The notes under the pieces: model-generated | Databases searched by the model: none | What the model was told of the DNA's origin: nothing | What the model saw: only the letters and a program-made list of their open reading frames with translations | Position numbers and translations under genes: made by a program | Source: an uncultured Pseudomonadota bacterium | GTDB taxonomy: Bacteria > SAR324 > NAC60-12 | Assembly (NCBI GenBank): GCA_913056375.1 | Contig: CAJXNF010000027.1 | Coordinates: forward strand, 1 to 15,689 | Direction of reading: 5' to 3' | Length of the DNA: 15,689 bases | Shown here: in pieces, positions 6,355 to 13,541 of the stretch | Layout: every line of letters begins with the position of its first letter | Position numbering within the stretch: the first letter of the stretch is position 1

Positions 6355-8559
6355 TCAGGGTTCCAGCAATTCACTGGCTCGCTCCGGTGTCAACTCCGGT
6401 AAGCTGGGTAGGCTCAAAGGAGCCACATCGTCTAAAAGCGTGGGGATGACAAAGACCAGCACATGATCAAACACTTGTTGATCATCTCTCAGTCCAAAGA
6501 GCGGGCCCAGCAATGGTAGATCCTGAAACAAAGGGACGCCCTGCGTGCTATTAGAGCTTTGCTGGCGAATCATTCCTCCCATCAAAATGGGTTGACCATT
6601 AGAGACCATCAAGGAACTTCTGCCTTTCTGACTGTTGATCTGGGGAATGCCATCAATCGCATTGTCCTGCAGCGGCGTGCTTGTTTCGGCATAAATGCTG
6701 ACCTGCACCTGACCCTCCTGAACAGGGTCTAGAGGTTCAATCCAACGTGGAGTGACCCTTAGCGTTACACCAGTCTGAATCTGCTGTAGTTTTGCGTCCG
6801 TATCACTTACCAAACGCACACTCAGCAATGAGCCACTGCTCATCTCTGCCTCAAGACCATTCAGGGTAACCACGACAGGACGCGAGAGCACCCGGCCTTC
6901 TCCCTGCTCTTGCAGCATACGCAGCATCGCGTCAATGCGGACACCACGACTGGTATCAAAAGGACCCGCTGTCCAGCTCAGACCAAAGTCTGGGCCTTCC
7001 AGAGCGCGTACCCCCTCAGTAGAAACGCCAGTGCCCCGCCAGCGTAGCCCCAATTCCCGAGAAATCTTCTCTGTGGTTTCAAAAATATGTGCTTCGATAC
7101 GAATCAAAGGGCTCGGCTGATCCCACAACACAAGCAGTTCTTCCACCAGTTGTAGCTGTGCTTCGGTTCCTCGAATCAGTAAGGCATTGTTCTGACGATC
7201 TGGCAAGATCAACGGTTGGGGTTGAGTCTCTGAAAAATCAGGAACTTGCTGGAAAAACTCTCGCAGTTGGTCTTCTGTGCTGGGTAACGTAATTTGTTGT
7301 TCTTCTGCTGTGATCGTCCGAGGACCCACAGACAGATAGCGCAATGTAAAACGCCTGAATTCCTGTTTCGGTCTCATCAGCATGTTGGGAACTGACACCT
7401 GCGGTACCAACGACTCTCCGGCCATTTGTTTTGCCGCAGCCTGCTCCAGTTTTTCAAGAGTAGCACTTAACAAGGCAATTCCTTCAGCAGGCCCTTCCAT
7501 CCAGAGCGAAATTGGGCGCTGGCCCACCTCCCAGAACACATCGACTTCCTGCAAGACAGCTGGCCCAGAACGGAGACTCTCCAGCTGTTGCTTGAGAACA
7601 TCGTCAGGAAGCCATTCCAGTACCATCGCTGCGGTGGTTGGTAGCTGTTCTGTGTCTGTAATTTCTTCTCTCACAACCACAGATTCTGTTGTACTGACAC
7701 TCACATTTGGTCCTGTAGACTCTGCCTCCTCCACTTGCCAAGCCTGGTCAAATTGCTGTACCAACTGTTCAAGGCGCCTCAGTTCGCTGAGCCTGCCTTT
7801 CAGCAACAGCAATCGAGGGCTCGTGATGTCGACAGTTACTGAAGTGCGAGTGCTAGGAGGAAGTTGCTCTAAAAAGTCAGCTGCAGCATCGGCTGGAGCT
7901 AGGGTAAGAGGAATCGCTAGCAGATCTTCTGGCTCACGCGCCTGCCAATTGATCAGATGTGCATCCTCATCATAACTCCATTCAGCATCGTAGCGAGAAG
8001 CCAACTGTTCAAAGGCTTGAGCTACTGAATCAAATCGGAGATTTTCTGTAATCTTGAGGGTAGGCGGTAGAGATTCGGCATCATAGCGTAGGGGAACTTT
8101 TCCCCAATCTGCCAAGTCAACAAGGAGTTCTGACAGTGGAATGGGGCTCGAGATTTTTCTGCGGAAGGGACGTTCTCGCCAGACTTGACGGTCTGGTAGA
8201 ATGAGCCACTCGCGTTGCTTCCGAATCGCGGTTAAGCCTTGCTCCCGCAGGAGCAGTTCAAATAGTAGTTCTGGGCGGACAGCTTCGCGACGACCATCGG
8301 TTAGTTTTTCAGGGATCTCATCATGAATTCGCAGTGGTGGTGGAGACTCGGCATACTCTTGAACCAACTGTTGGAGGGTTTCTTTCAAAGAAATTGAGCC
8401 TTCCAACACCAGTGGCTTCCCCTTGTACGGCTTCCAGCGGAGTTCCTGAGCAGTCAATAGGCTTGTATTCAGCAGAAAAAATAGTCCAACCAGCAGCTGA
8501 ACAATATTTATAATCCGGCTCTTTCGTAGATGAATTCTGGAGAGCCAGTGCAGGTACAT
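6355..8559 (-). CDS. Orphan secretin-like outer-membrane protein (type II/III secretin superfamily)
   Basis: 734 residues from ATG 8559; positions here count from ATG 8565, two codons upstream. A long signal peptide has a basic start (RIHLRKSR) and a hydrophobic core (about 19-38, ending TAQ). N0-like and small ring domains follow (about 43-280), then two further secretin-N-like modules (about 310-380 and 404-485). One contains LPDRQNNALLIRGTEAQLQL, which resembles the N3 segment of T3SS and T2SS secretins. The C-terminal secretin domain (about 486-712) has IRIEAHIFETT, GRVLSRPVVVTLNG, LMGGMIR and the hallmark VPLFQDLPLLGPLFG (677-691). Secretins form large gated outer-membrane channels. No other secretion-system gene (ATPase, pilin, inner-membrane platform) is visible. 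DUF423 lies immediately upstream and the start is set by a GGAGG. Confidence 0.9.
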   Translation of the reverse strand: MYLHWLSRIHLRKSRIINIVQLLVGLFFLLNTSLLTAQELRWKPYKGKPLVLEGSISLKETLQQLVQEYAESPPPLRIHDEIPEKLTDGRREAVRPELLFELLLREQGLTAIRKQREWLILPDRQVWRERPFRRKISSPIPLSELLVDLADWGKVPLRYDAESLPPTLKITENLRFDSVAQAFEQLASRYDAEWSYDEDAHLINWQAREPEDLLAIPLTLAPADAAADFLEQLPPSTRTSVTVDITSPRLLLLKGRLSELRRLEQLVQQFDQAWQVEEAESTGPNVSVSTTESVVVREEITDTEQLPTTAAMVLEWLPDDVLKQQLESLRSGPAVLQEVDVFWEVGQRPISLWMEGPAEGIALLSATLEKLEQAAAKQMAGESLVPQVSVPNMLMRPKQEFRRFTLRYLSVGPRTITAEEQQITLPSTEDQLREFFQQVPDFSETQPQPLILPDRQNNALLIRGTEAQLQLVEELLVLWDQPSPLIRIEAHIFETTEKISRELGLRWRGTGVSTEGVRALEGPDFGLSWTAGPFDTSRGVRIDAMLRMLQEQGEGRVLSRPVVVTLNGLEAEMSSGSLLSVRLVSDTDAKLQQIQTGVTLRVTPRWIEPLDPVQEGQVQVSIYAETSTPLQDNAIDGIPQINSQKGRSSLMVSNGQPILMGGMIRQQSSNSTQGVPLFQDLPLLGPLFGLRDDQQVFDHVLVFVIPTLLDDVAPLSLPSLPELTPERASELLEP

Positions 8560-8565
8560 AGGCAT

Positions 8566-8570
8566 CCTCC
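8566..8570 (-). promoter_or_regulatory. Ribosome binding site deciding the secretin start
   Basis: GGAGG on the minus strand directly abuts ATG 8565 (zero spacing) but is six bases from ATG 8559. The second ATG is therefore the likely start, giving MYLHWLSRIHLRK. Confidence 0.7.
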
Positions 8571-8572
8571 AT

Positions 8573-8974
8573 TTAGCGTTTTTTGGAAGAAGGCAAGCGA
8601 ACGCAGGTCACCACTAGTGTCAACCATCCAAGAATCAAGTTCACTCCACCAATTGGAGCCATAGCGGTCACACCACGTAAACCAGTTAAGCTGTAGGTAA
8701 AAAGACTTCCACAGAAAAGGAAACTACCCACTATGAAAAAGATTCCCACATACAAAAATCCTCGACGTTCCAAACGCTCCAAGAGCAAACCTGTGAAGAG
8801 CAAGCCTCCTGCGTGGTAGAAAAGATAGTTTGAGGCCAAGATAAAATTCGCGGTACCGTTGAACGCTTCTAACTGGTCACGCAGCATGTGAGATCCCATC
8901 GAACCACTCAGGACCGCAAGCACTCCAAACAATGCACCAGTGGCCAAGAGCCACTTGCTTGCTGGATGTTTCAT
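8573..8974 (-). CDS. DUF423 family integral membrane protein (YgdD-like)
   Basis: 133 residues with four hydrophobic segments (about 9-25, 43-63, 72-92 and 103-123), matching the small DUF423/YgdD family. Family hallmarks are the N-terminal GALFGVLAVLSGSMGSHMLR, the central ASNYLFYHAGGLLFTGLLL, and FCGSLFTYSLTG with MAPIGGVNLILGWL. The molecular role of the family is unknown. Its start overlaps the stop of the beta-helix gene as ATGA (8974-8971), and its stop lies just before the secretin ribosome site, so the three genes are almost certainly cotranscribed. Confidence 0.92.
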   Translation of the reverse strand: MKHPASKWLLATGALFGVLAVLSGSMGSHMLRDQLEAFNGTANFILASNYLFYHAGGLLFTGLLLERLERRGFLYVGIFFIVGSFLFCGSLFTYSLTGLRGVTAMAPIGGVNLILGWLTLVVTCVRLPSSKKR

Positions 8975-10248
8975 CCTAGTCCTCCTTCACAAAATGGTTT
9001 TGCAATACTCTCAAGCCATCGTTGGCCTGCCTCTGCGGATGCTGGGGATAGTTGCTGAATTCTTCTCGTGTAGGTTCCTTCAGCATCTAACAACTCTCGG
9101 AGCAAACCCTCAGGTGCCAACTTTGGGGTAGAAGCATAGCTTTGTAACTGCTCTTTTCTTTGTGTCCAGCTCTGCAACCAAGCACGCTGATCTTTTAGCT
9201 TAGTTTCTGGCAAAACTTGCTCACTGTGTGATTGATTCTCCGCTACCAGTTCTGTCAATAGTTGCAGTTGTGCAATCCGTTCTTCCAGGTTGCGTTGAAT
9301 GATGTACTGGCCTTGGCGATAGAGGCTCTCTTGAAAAGCATCTCTCGCCATCTGAACACGAACTTGATCGTACCAATGAAAAAGAGCGACCAATTCGCCA
9401 AAGAATTGCAGTTGAGTTGACACAATCCAACGTAAATTCGGGAAACAACGAGGATCATAGTTCTTGTGTCCAGACAAATGAGCGTTACCCAGATTCAGGC
9501 CCGAAGCTAACTGTCCAGAAAGACGCGCTCCTGCTGCGGAAAAGGTTCCAAACTCTGCTAACAGAGGACCCAATAAACTACAATTTCCTCCAATAAAAAG
9601 ACGCTCTGAACGCAGGAAAACACCTTCACAGACGTTTCCTAATAAGGAGGCCGTTGCCTTGTCCCCTCGAATGGTAAAGTTGAAATGGATTGTCCCACTA
9701 CCAACCTCACTGAATTGACCTGGTGGATCACCAGTTCCCCCAGCGAGCAGGGCATCACAGAAGTTGATGTTGCTCCCCAGCGTCACCCACGGCATCAGCA
9801 GGGTCATCTTAGTGTCAGTATGTTGGCCTGAACAAGCACCTTCTTCGTAGAGGCTTCCCTTGCGAACTCGAAATCCCACACCTGTGGTGGGAGGTGCTCC
9901 AGAGTGTTCTCTTCCAAGAAAAACAGCCTCTTCTGCGACACCCATGCCGAGGATCGTTTGTGGCCCAACCCAGCTTTGCCTCAAAGAAACCGGTCCTTGA
10001 GCACCAACGATTGCACCTGGACCAACCACACTGTCTTCTAAGACGACATAGCCTCCAGGGCCAATCTCAGCTCCTGCCAGTATTCGAGTGGACTGACCCT
10101 GCAAGCGAGTACCTGGGTGTAGGACAGCCCCGGTCTCTAGTTGCTGAAGATTCACATCACGACGGATCGCAGTCTGTTCCGGCAACAGAATCCGAATTCC
10201 CCGTTGTGCTAGCTGTTCAAGTTCCTGTGAACTATAAAAAGCACTCAT
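8971..10248 (-). CDS. Left-handed beta-helix protein (UDP-GlcNAc pyrophosphorylase / GlmU C-domain-like)
   Basis: 425 residues. From about 38 to 265 it is built of degenerate hexapeptide repeats such as GAVLHP, GAEIGPGGYVVLEDSVVGPGAIVG, VGPQTILGMGV, NVCEGVFLRSERLFIGGN and GTFSAAGARLSG. These form a left-handed beta-helix like that of GlmU and LpxA acyl- or acetyltransferases. No nucleotidyltransferase domain precedes it. A segment around 140-200 (GQHTDTKM, NINFCDALLAG, GTIHFNFTIRGDKATAS) has conserved-looking His, Asn and Asp residues suggestive of an active site. The last 150 residues are mostly helical with coiled-coil character (EERIAQLQLLTELVAENQSH). It lies between the LptC-like gene (80 bases upstream) and DUF423 (ATGA overlap). 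A role in envelope sugar or lipid modification fits, but the substrate is unknown. Confidence 0.78.
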   Translation of the reverse strand: MSAFYSSQELEQLAQRGIRILLPEQTAIRRDVNLQQLETGAVLHPGTRLQGQSTRILAGAEIGPGGYVVLEDSVVGPGAIVGAQGPVSLRQSWVGPQTILGMGVAEEAVFLGREHSGAPPTTGVGFRVRKGSLYEEGACSGQHTDTKMTLLMPWVTLGSNINFCDALLAGGTGDPPGQFSEVGSGTIHFNFTIRGDKATASLLGNVCEGVFLRSERLFIGGNCSLLGPLLAEFGTFSAAGARLSGQLASGLNLGNAHLSGHKNYDPRCFPNLRWIVSTQLQFFGELVALFHWYDQVRVQMARDAFQESLYRQGQYIIQRNLEERIAQLQLLTELVAENQSHSEQVLPETKLKDQRAWLQSWTQRKEQLQSYASTPKLAPEGLLRELLDAEGTYTRRIQQLSPASAEAGQRWLESIAKPFCEGGLG

Positions 10249-10328
10249 TACCTTGTTTGGCCTGCATCCCAGAATTACGAAAAAGCCTATCTTCCTGCCT
10301 CAAGCGGATACTGAAGTTGGAAAGTCAA

Positions 10329-10898
10329 TCAACGCTGATAATGCACACCGCGGAGTTCAACCAATCCGGTCTTCAGTTCGTAGCGCAGATCTGCACCATC
10401 GACATCGCTACCCTGCCAGGTCATTTGTACGGCTCCCGGCATCTGTAGTATTTCTGTCTGCAAATCGTATATAGCCCGCTCTGCCTGCAAATATAGTTTG
10501 CCATCACGTTCTACCTCGACCTCACCACGAATTTCCACCAACTGCTGCCGCCAGTCGATCAAAGCTTCGTTGGCACGTACTAGCGTATCTGTGAATGGTA
10601 GCGTTTCAGGACTAGGATGCAGGCGCAATCGAGGTTGCTCCACATTCATGATCGAACTATCCTCAGCCATCAAAGCTCGAAGGCCTGTCAAGGTCCAACG
10701 TTTGAAGTCTTTTTGATAATCCTGCAAAGTAATCTGCTCCAACTGCAGCACCTGACTCTCCGGCAAGGGCAGCAGTGGTAGCGATTCAGAGGTGGAGTTG
10801 GAGAGAGCAAAATACAAGGCAAGAGGGCCCAGCAGTAGTAATAGCAAGGACTCTTGCCAGTGGGCCAGTAGTAGGGCTCGGACACGTGATCCGGTCAT
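10329..10898 (-). CDS. lptC: LptC-like LPS export protein
   Basis: 189 residues. One N-terminal transmembrane helix (about 17-33) is followed by a periplasmic domain with the LptC pattern: WTLTGLRALMAEDSSIMNVEQP (68-89) resembles the family W-x-L-x-G-x2-A and metabolite-facing strands. This is followed by IRGEVEVERDGKLYLQAERAIYDLQTEILQMPGAV (123-156), where the family has G-x-V-x...L-x-T...YD. LptC accepts LPS from LptBFG and passes it to LptA across the periplasm. The usual neighbours lptA, lptB and kdsC are absent from this window. The downstream beta-helix gene and nearby lpxK support an LPS role. Its start lies 20 bases after the upstream small exported-protein gene. The family is divergent, so the call rests on architecture and short motifs. 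Confidence 0.72.
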   Translation of the reverse strand: MTGSRVRALLLAHWQESLLLLLLGPLALYFALSNSTSESLPLLPLPESQVLQLEQITLQDYQKDFKRWTLTGLRALMAEDSSIMNVEQPRLRLHPSPETLPFTDTLVRANEALIDWRQQLVEIRGEVEVERDGKLYLQAERAIYDLQTEILQMPGAVQMTWQGSDVDGADLRYELKTGLVELRGVHYQR

Positions 10899-10918
10899 TG
10901 GAACTCAGCGTAAGCCTT

Positions 10919-11398
10919 TCAGAAACGCAACTGTAAACCAGCCTGCCAGGACTGGCCATCTTCTGAAGGAGCCGCCCAGAAAGCCAAGGGATCGGTAGGT
11001 TGTTCGTTCTGTACTTGAGTCTGGGTATCGGTTGGTGGCCCAAAATTTGGCTTTGGCAGCACTGGCATCAGATTTTGGTTAAAACTGAAGCCATTGATGA
11101 CCAGATAGAGGCCAAGACCATAGCCCATCAACCCCCCGATGGTCATACTTCCCGAAATCGATTCTCGAAATGCGGCTCCAGAGAGAAAGTGATAGGATAC
11201 TCCGATCGCAGCTCCCCAGAGAGAACCATAGAGAGTGTTCCAGAAGACCGACTGCATCACGGGGCCACGGCCACCATTTGCTCCATCCAAAAAGTTTTCA
11301 ATGCCAGGACCTTCTTGAGCCTGCTGAGCCCAGGCAACTGGCTGGGACAGGCAGGCAAGTAGCAAAAAGATTGCGATCACTCGGGTGCACTTGCTCAT
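10919..11398 (-). CDS. Small exported glycine-zipper protein, paralogue C
   Basis: 159 residues from ATG 11398; no named family recognised. The signal peptide ends at AWAQQ (about 24); LLAC at 13-16 is a poor lipobox. Two Gly-rich hydrophobic segments follow. The first is G58-x3-G62-x3-G66-x4-F71-L and the second G88-x3-G92-x3-G96. The tail is hydrophilic and Pro/Gln-rich (112-140), and the chain ends GLQLRF, a C-terminal Phe with alternating hydrophobic residues as in outer-membrane targeting signals. Segment spacing matches the neighbouring proteins at 11410-11817 and 11946-12572, so the three are paralogues. An eight-codon N-terminal extension is possible, but the AAGGAGG six bases before ATG 11398 makes that start far better. 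The gene is followed 20 bases later by the LptC-like gene. Confidence 0.75.
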   Translation of the reverse strand: MSKCTRVIAIFLLLACLSQPVAWAQQAQEGPGIENFLDGANGGRGPVMQSVFWNTLYGSLWGAAIGVSYHFLSGAAFRESISGSMTIGGLMGYGLGLYLVINGFSFNQNLMPVLPKPNFGPPTDTQTQVQNEQPTDPLAFWAAPSEDGQSWQAGLQLRF

Positions 11399-11404
11399 GG
11401 GAGG

Positions 11405-11411
11405 CCTCCTT
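11405..11411 (-). promoter_or_regulatory. Strong ribosome binding site of paralogue C, overlapping the stop of paralogue B
   Basis: AAGGAGG on the minus strand is six bases from ATG 11398. Its first two bases are the last two of the TAA that ends the upstream gene (11412-11410), so termination of one gene places ribosomes at the start of the next. Confidence 0.75.
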
Positions 11412-11817
11412 AAAACTTCCAAGTCATGGGAATGGTCAGGCCAGTGTGGGCAACCGGGCTGGGCAATTGATCTCTCTTCGATTGTCCCAGCAGATCTTCA
11501 AGACCACTGGGTAGTGAATTGGTACGAGGCTCCACCAACGCATTCTGTAGTATGTAAAAACCGAACATGGAACCGAGCAGCGTACCGACAATTAGTCCAT
11601 CTACTGTAGTATCGCGCAGTGTCACATCTGGATTAAGTGGGTCCATGAACCAGACAAGAACGCCCAGTCCAACACCGGCCACTGTACCAGCCAACGTATA
11701 GCCCAGTTCCTGTTGCATCAGCAGTGGACCTGTTTCCTGAGCCTGGATTTTTGGGGTTCCAAGGCTGAAGATCAATAGCAGCACCGCCGGCCAAAAACGT
11801 CGCATAAGCGTATCCAT
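11410..11817 (-). CDS. Small exported glycine-zipper protein, paralogue B
   Basis: 135 residues from ATG 11817; an alternative ATG lies at 11805. The frame is open further upstream to 11955, but that part lacks a signal peptide and runs into the divergent promoter region. Basic MDTLMRRFW plus a hydrophobic stretch ending IQAQE (about 27) form the signal peptide. Two Gly-zipper segments follow: G44-x3-G48-x3-G52-x4-F57-M-x-P60, then G74-x3-G78-x3-G82-x3-G86. The C-terminus is hydrophilic and ends GLTIPMTWKF, again a terminal Phe after an alternating strand. It is the first gene of the leftward run through the LptC-like and secretin genes. No enzyme motif is visible. Function unknown; a membrane-embedded or oligomeric envelope component is inferred. 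Confidence 0.72.
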   Translation of the reverse strand: MDTLMRRFWPAVLLLIFSLGTPKIQAQETGPLLMQQELGYTLAGTVAGVGLGVLVWFMDPLNPDVTLRDTTVDGLIVGTLLGSMFGFYILQNALVEPRTNSLPSGLEDLLGQSKRDQLPSPVAHTGLTIPMTWKF

Positions 11818-11945
11818 GTTCTCAATATTCTTCAAAAGGCTGGAGTTTTCCAGCAGAACCCGGTTGTGTCTGGTGCAGAGAGTGAATGGGTTTTGCATCC
11901 ATTTCAAGGCAACATCTTCCAAACCCTGCTGTTCAGGAATCCGGC
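11818..11945. promoter_or_regulatory. Divergent promoter region between paralogues B and A
   Basis: 128 bp separate the two opposed starts, so promoters for both should lie here. I could not identify convincing -35/-10 pairs. The one visible element is an inverted repeat CTGGA (11840-11844), spacer GTTT, TCCAG (11849-11853), about 25 bp upstream of the paralogue B start. The shared region could allow coordinated control of the paralogous genes. Confidence 0.5.
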
Positions 11946-12572
11946 ATGCGTTCACACCTTTCCATTTGGCTTTGCCTGCTGCTGCTTACGTTCAACACCT
12001 GGTCAGTAATGGCCCAGCAAGACCCATTTGGTGAATTTCGATCTGCCGACGAAGAGGCATTTTTCGATGATCCCTATCAGGATACGGCCAACGATCCGCT
12101 ATTACAGCAGGATTTTGAGCTGGAGCCAACCATGGAAGATCCTCTTGCAACCGAGCCCGTTCCAGAAGGTGATCCTTTTGAAGAGCCTGTCCAACAAGAT
12201 GAGCAGTATCTTGATGAGAGTGCCTTCTCTGACGACTCCGAAAGTGCTTTGCGCTTTGACTTGCTGGCACAGCGGCAAATTGCTGAAAGTGAGCGTCGCA
12301 ATCTCGTTGGCAACGTTGCCTATGGCGCTGGAACAGGCCTGATGCTTGGGGGCTGGTTCACTTTTCTGCGCCCAGGAACCAGTCGTGAGCAGTTTCGTAC
12401 GATTGGTACCAGCACCGTGGTCGGTGGCTTGATTGGAGCTCTGATTGGCTCTCGCTCTGTCTGGAATCCTGCGGCACCGCGGCCACAAGGAGTTCAAAAT
12501 GAGCTGCCTGTCGGGCCTGTTGCCTTGGTCGATCCCACCGGATTTCGCCTAGCCTACACGTGGACCTTCTAA
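11946..12572 (+). CDS. Small exported glycine-zipper protein with acidic N-terminal region, paralogue A
   Basis: 208 residues from ATG 11946, where AGGA lies seven bases upstream; a 20-codon upstream extension is possible but lacks a signal peptide. The signal peptide is MRSHLSIWLCLLLLTFNTWS, ending VMAQQ (about 25). Residues 26-100 are very acidic with repeated DP[FYL] motifs (DPF, DPY, DPL, DPL, DPF). Then come the two Gly-rich segments shared with the two leftward neighbours: G127-x3-G131-x3-G135-x4-F140-L-x-P143, and G160-x3-G164-x3-G168. The chain ends FRLAYTWTF, an alternating strand with terminal Phe. It is transcribed away from paralogues B and C and converges on the glycosyltransferase gene 24 bases beyond its stop. 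Function unknown. Confidence 0.75.
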   Translation: MRSHLSIWLCLLLLTFNTWSVMAQQDPFGEFRSADEEAFFDDPYQDTANDPLLQQDFELEPTMEDPLATEPVPEGDPFEEPVQQDEQYLDESAFSDDSESALRFDLLAQRQIAESERRNLVGNVAYGAGTGLMLGGWFTFLRPGTSREQFRTIGTSTVVGGLIGALIGSRSVWNPAAPRPQGVQNELPVGPVALVDPTGFRLAYTWTF

Positions 12573-12596
12573 GCAACACGTGCGCCAGAAACCAGC

Positions 12597-13520
12597 TCAT
12601 TTGCGCTGTAGCAAACGCAGCACTTCACGGAAACGGGCATTGAGTGTATCGAGGATCGCACCAATGCCAATGCTACCAAAACAGAGGAGCATACAACCCA
12701 CCGCTAGAATCGCTGTTGGCACCTTGTTCACATAGCCATCCACCGCATAGTCAACAATCACTTCTCCACCCGCAATCAGACCGATCAGGCCAAAAAATAA
12801 AGCCAATACCCCAAAAAACAAGATCGGCTTGTAGGATCTGGCAATACTGGCGATCTGATACAACACCCGAAAGCCATCTCGAAAAGTATTCAGCTTGGAG
12901 AACGAACCTTCTGGGCGCTCTCGGTAAGGTACTGTTACTTCCTGAATTGTATAACCATAATCCAGCACTCGAATCGTCATTTCTGTTTCCACTTCAAAGC
13001 CACTGGCCAATACCGGTAGATTCTGCACCAGTTCCCGACTGAAACCCCGGTAACCAGACATGATGTCTTCGAGATTACTGTTAAAGATCCAGTTGACCAA
13101 ACTACGAACCAAATTATTGCCAAAGACATGGAGTGGACGGAAAGATTCTTCTTCATACTCATTCAAGCGAGTAGCCACGGTCATGTCGGCTTCTCCATCC
13201 AGTAGCGGCTGCAGTAAAGCCTGCACATGTGCTGCAGAATATGTGTCGTCTCCATCCACCATCACATAGTAATCTGCTTCAACCTTACGGAACATTGAGG
13301 CGATTACGTAGCCCTTTCCGCGCTTACGCTCTGGAATAACGACGGCCCCTTCCGCCTCAGCAAGCTCAGCTGTACGATCCGTACTATTGTTGTCGAAGAC
13401 GTAGATGGTCGCTCCCGGCAATTCCTTGCGAAAATCCTGAACCACCTTGCTGATCGTTACTTCTTCGTTAAGACAAGGAATCAGGACTGCGATTCGGGCA
13501 GCAGTCAGACTGGCGGACAT
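12597..13520 (-). CDS. Family 2 glycosyltransferase with two C-terminal membrane helices (DPM/DPG synthase-like)
   Basis: 307 residues. The GT-A fold starts with VLIPCLNEEVTISKVVQDF (12-30), then VFDNNSTDRTAELAEAEGA (41-59), RGKGYVIASMF, and the nucleotide-sugar/metal DxD site VDGDDTY (88-94). MSGYRGFSRELVQNLP (154-169), GFEVETEMTIRVLDYGY and YRERPEGSFSKL (199-210) are typical of enzymes moving sugars from nucleotide donors to polyprenyl phosphate or envelope glycans. Two transmembrane helices follow (about 232-250 and 268-290) and a basic tail (LRLLQRK). The start has GGAG seven bases upstream and lies 21 bases after the J-domain gene, so the two are probably cotranscribed. Donor and acceptor cannot be named from sequence. 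Confidence 0.92.
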   Translation of the reverse strand: MSASLTAARIAVLIPCLNEEVTISKVVQDFRKELPGATIYVFDNNSTDRTAELAEAEGAVVIPERKRGKGYVIASMFRKVEADYYVMVDGDDTYSAAHVQALLQPLLDGEADMTVATRLNEYEEESFRPLHVFGNNLVRSLVNWIFNSNLEDIMSGYRGFSRELVQNLPVLASGFEVETEMTIRVLDYGYTIQEVTVPYRERPEGSFSKLNTFRDGFRVLYQIASIARSYKPILFFGVLALFFGLIGLIAGGEVIVDYAVDGYVNKVPTAILAVGCMLLCFGSIGIGAILDTLNARFREVLRLLQRK

Positions 13521-13541
13521 TCTATCTCTCCATGGGGGATT

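Noticed and set aside
7382..7975. 197-residue plus-strand open frame
   Set aside because: Antisense to the secretin; Ser/Cys-rich low-complexity translation typical of a shadow of a real gene.
10249..10328. Possible sigma-70 promoter (TTGAGG with CGTAAT 18 bases downstream) before the beta-helix gene
   Set aside because: The -10 match is poor and spacing long; not distinguishable from chance.
9894..10448. 184-residue plus-strand open frame spanning the beta-helix and LptC-like genes
   Set aside because: It crosses a gene boundary on the opposite strand, has no ribosome site or recognisable domain, and overlaps two better-supported genes.
11400..11409. GGAGGCCTCC palindrome at the paralogue C ribosome site
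   Set aside because: It has no loop, so it cannot fold as a hairpin in RNA; more likely a coincidence of the strong Shine-Dalgarno with its spacer.
12573..12596. Bidirectional terminator between paralogue A and the glycosyltransferase
   Set aside because: Only 24 bp, and apart from a CACGTG palindrome I see no stem or T-tract.
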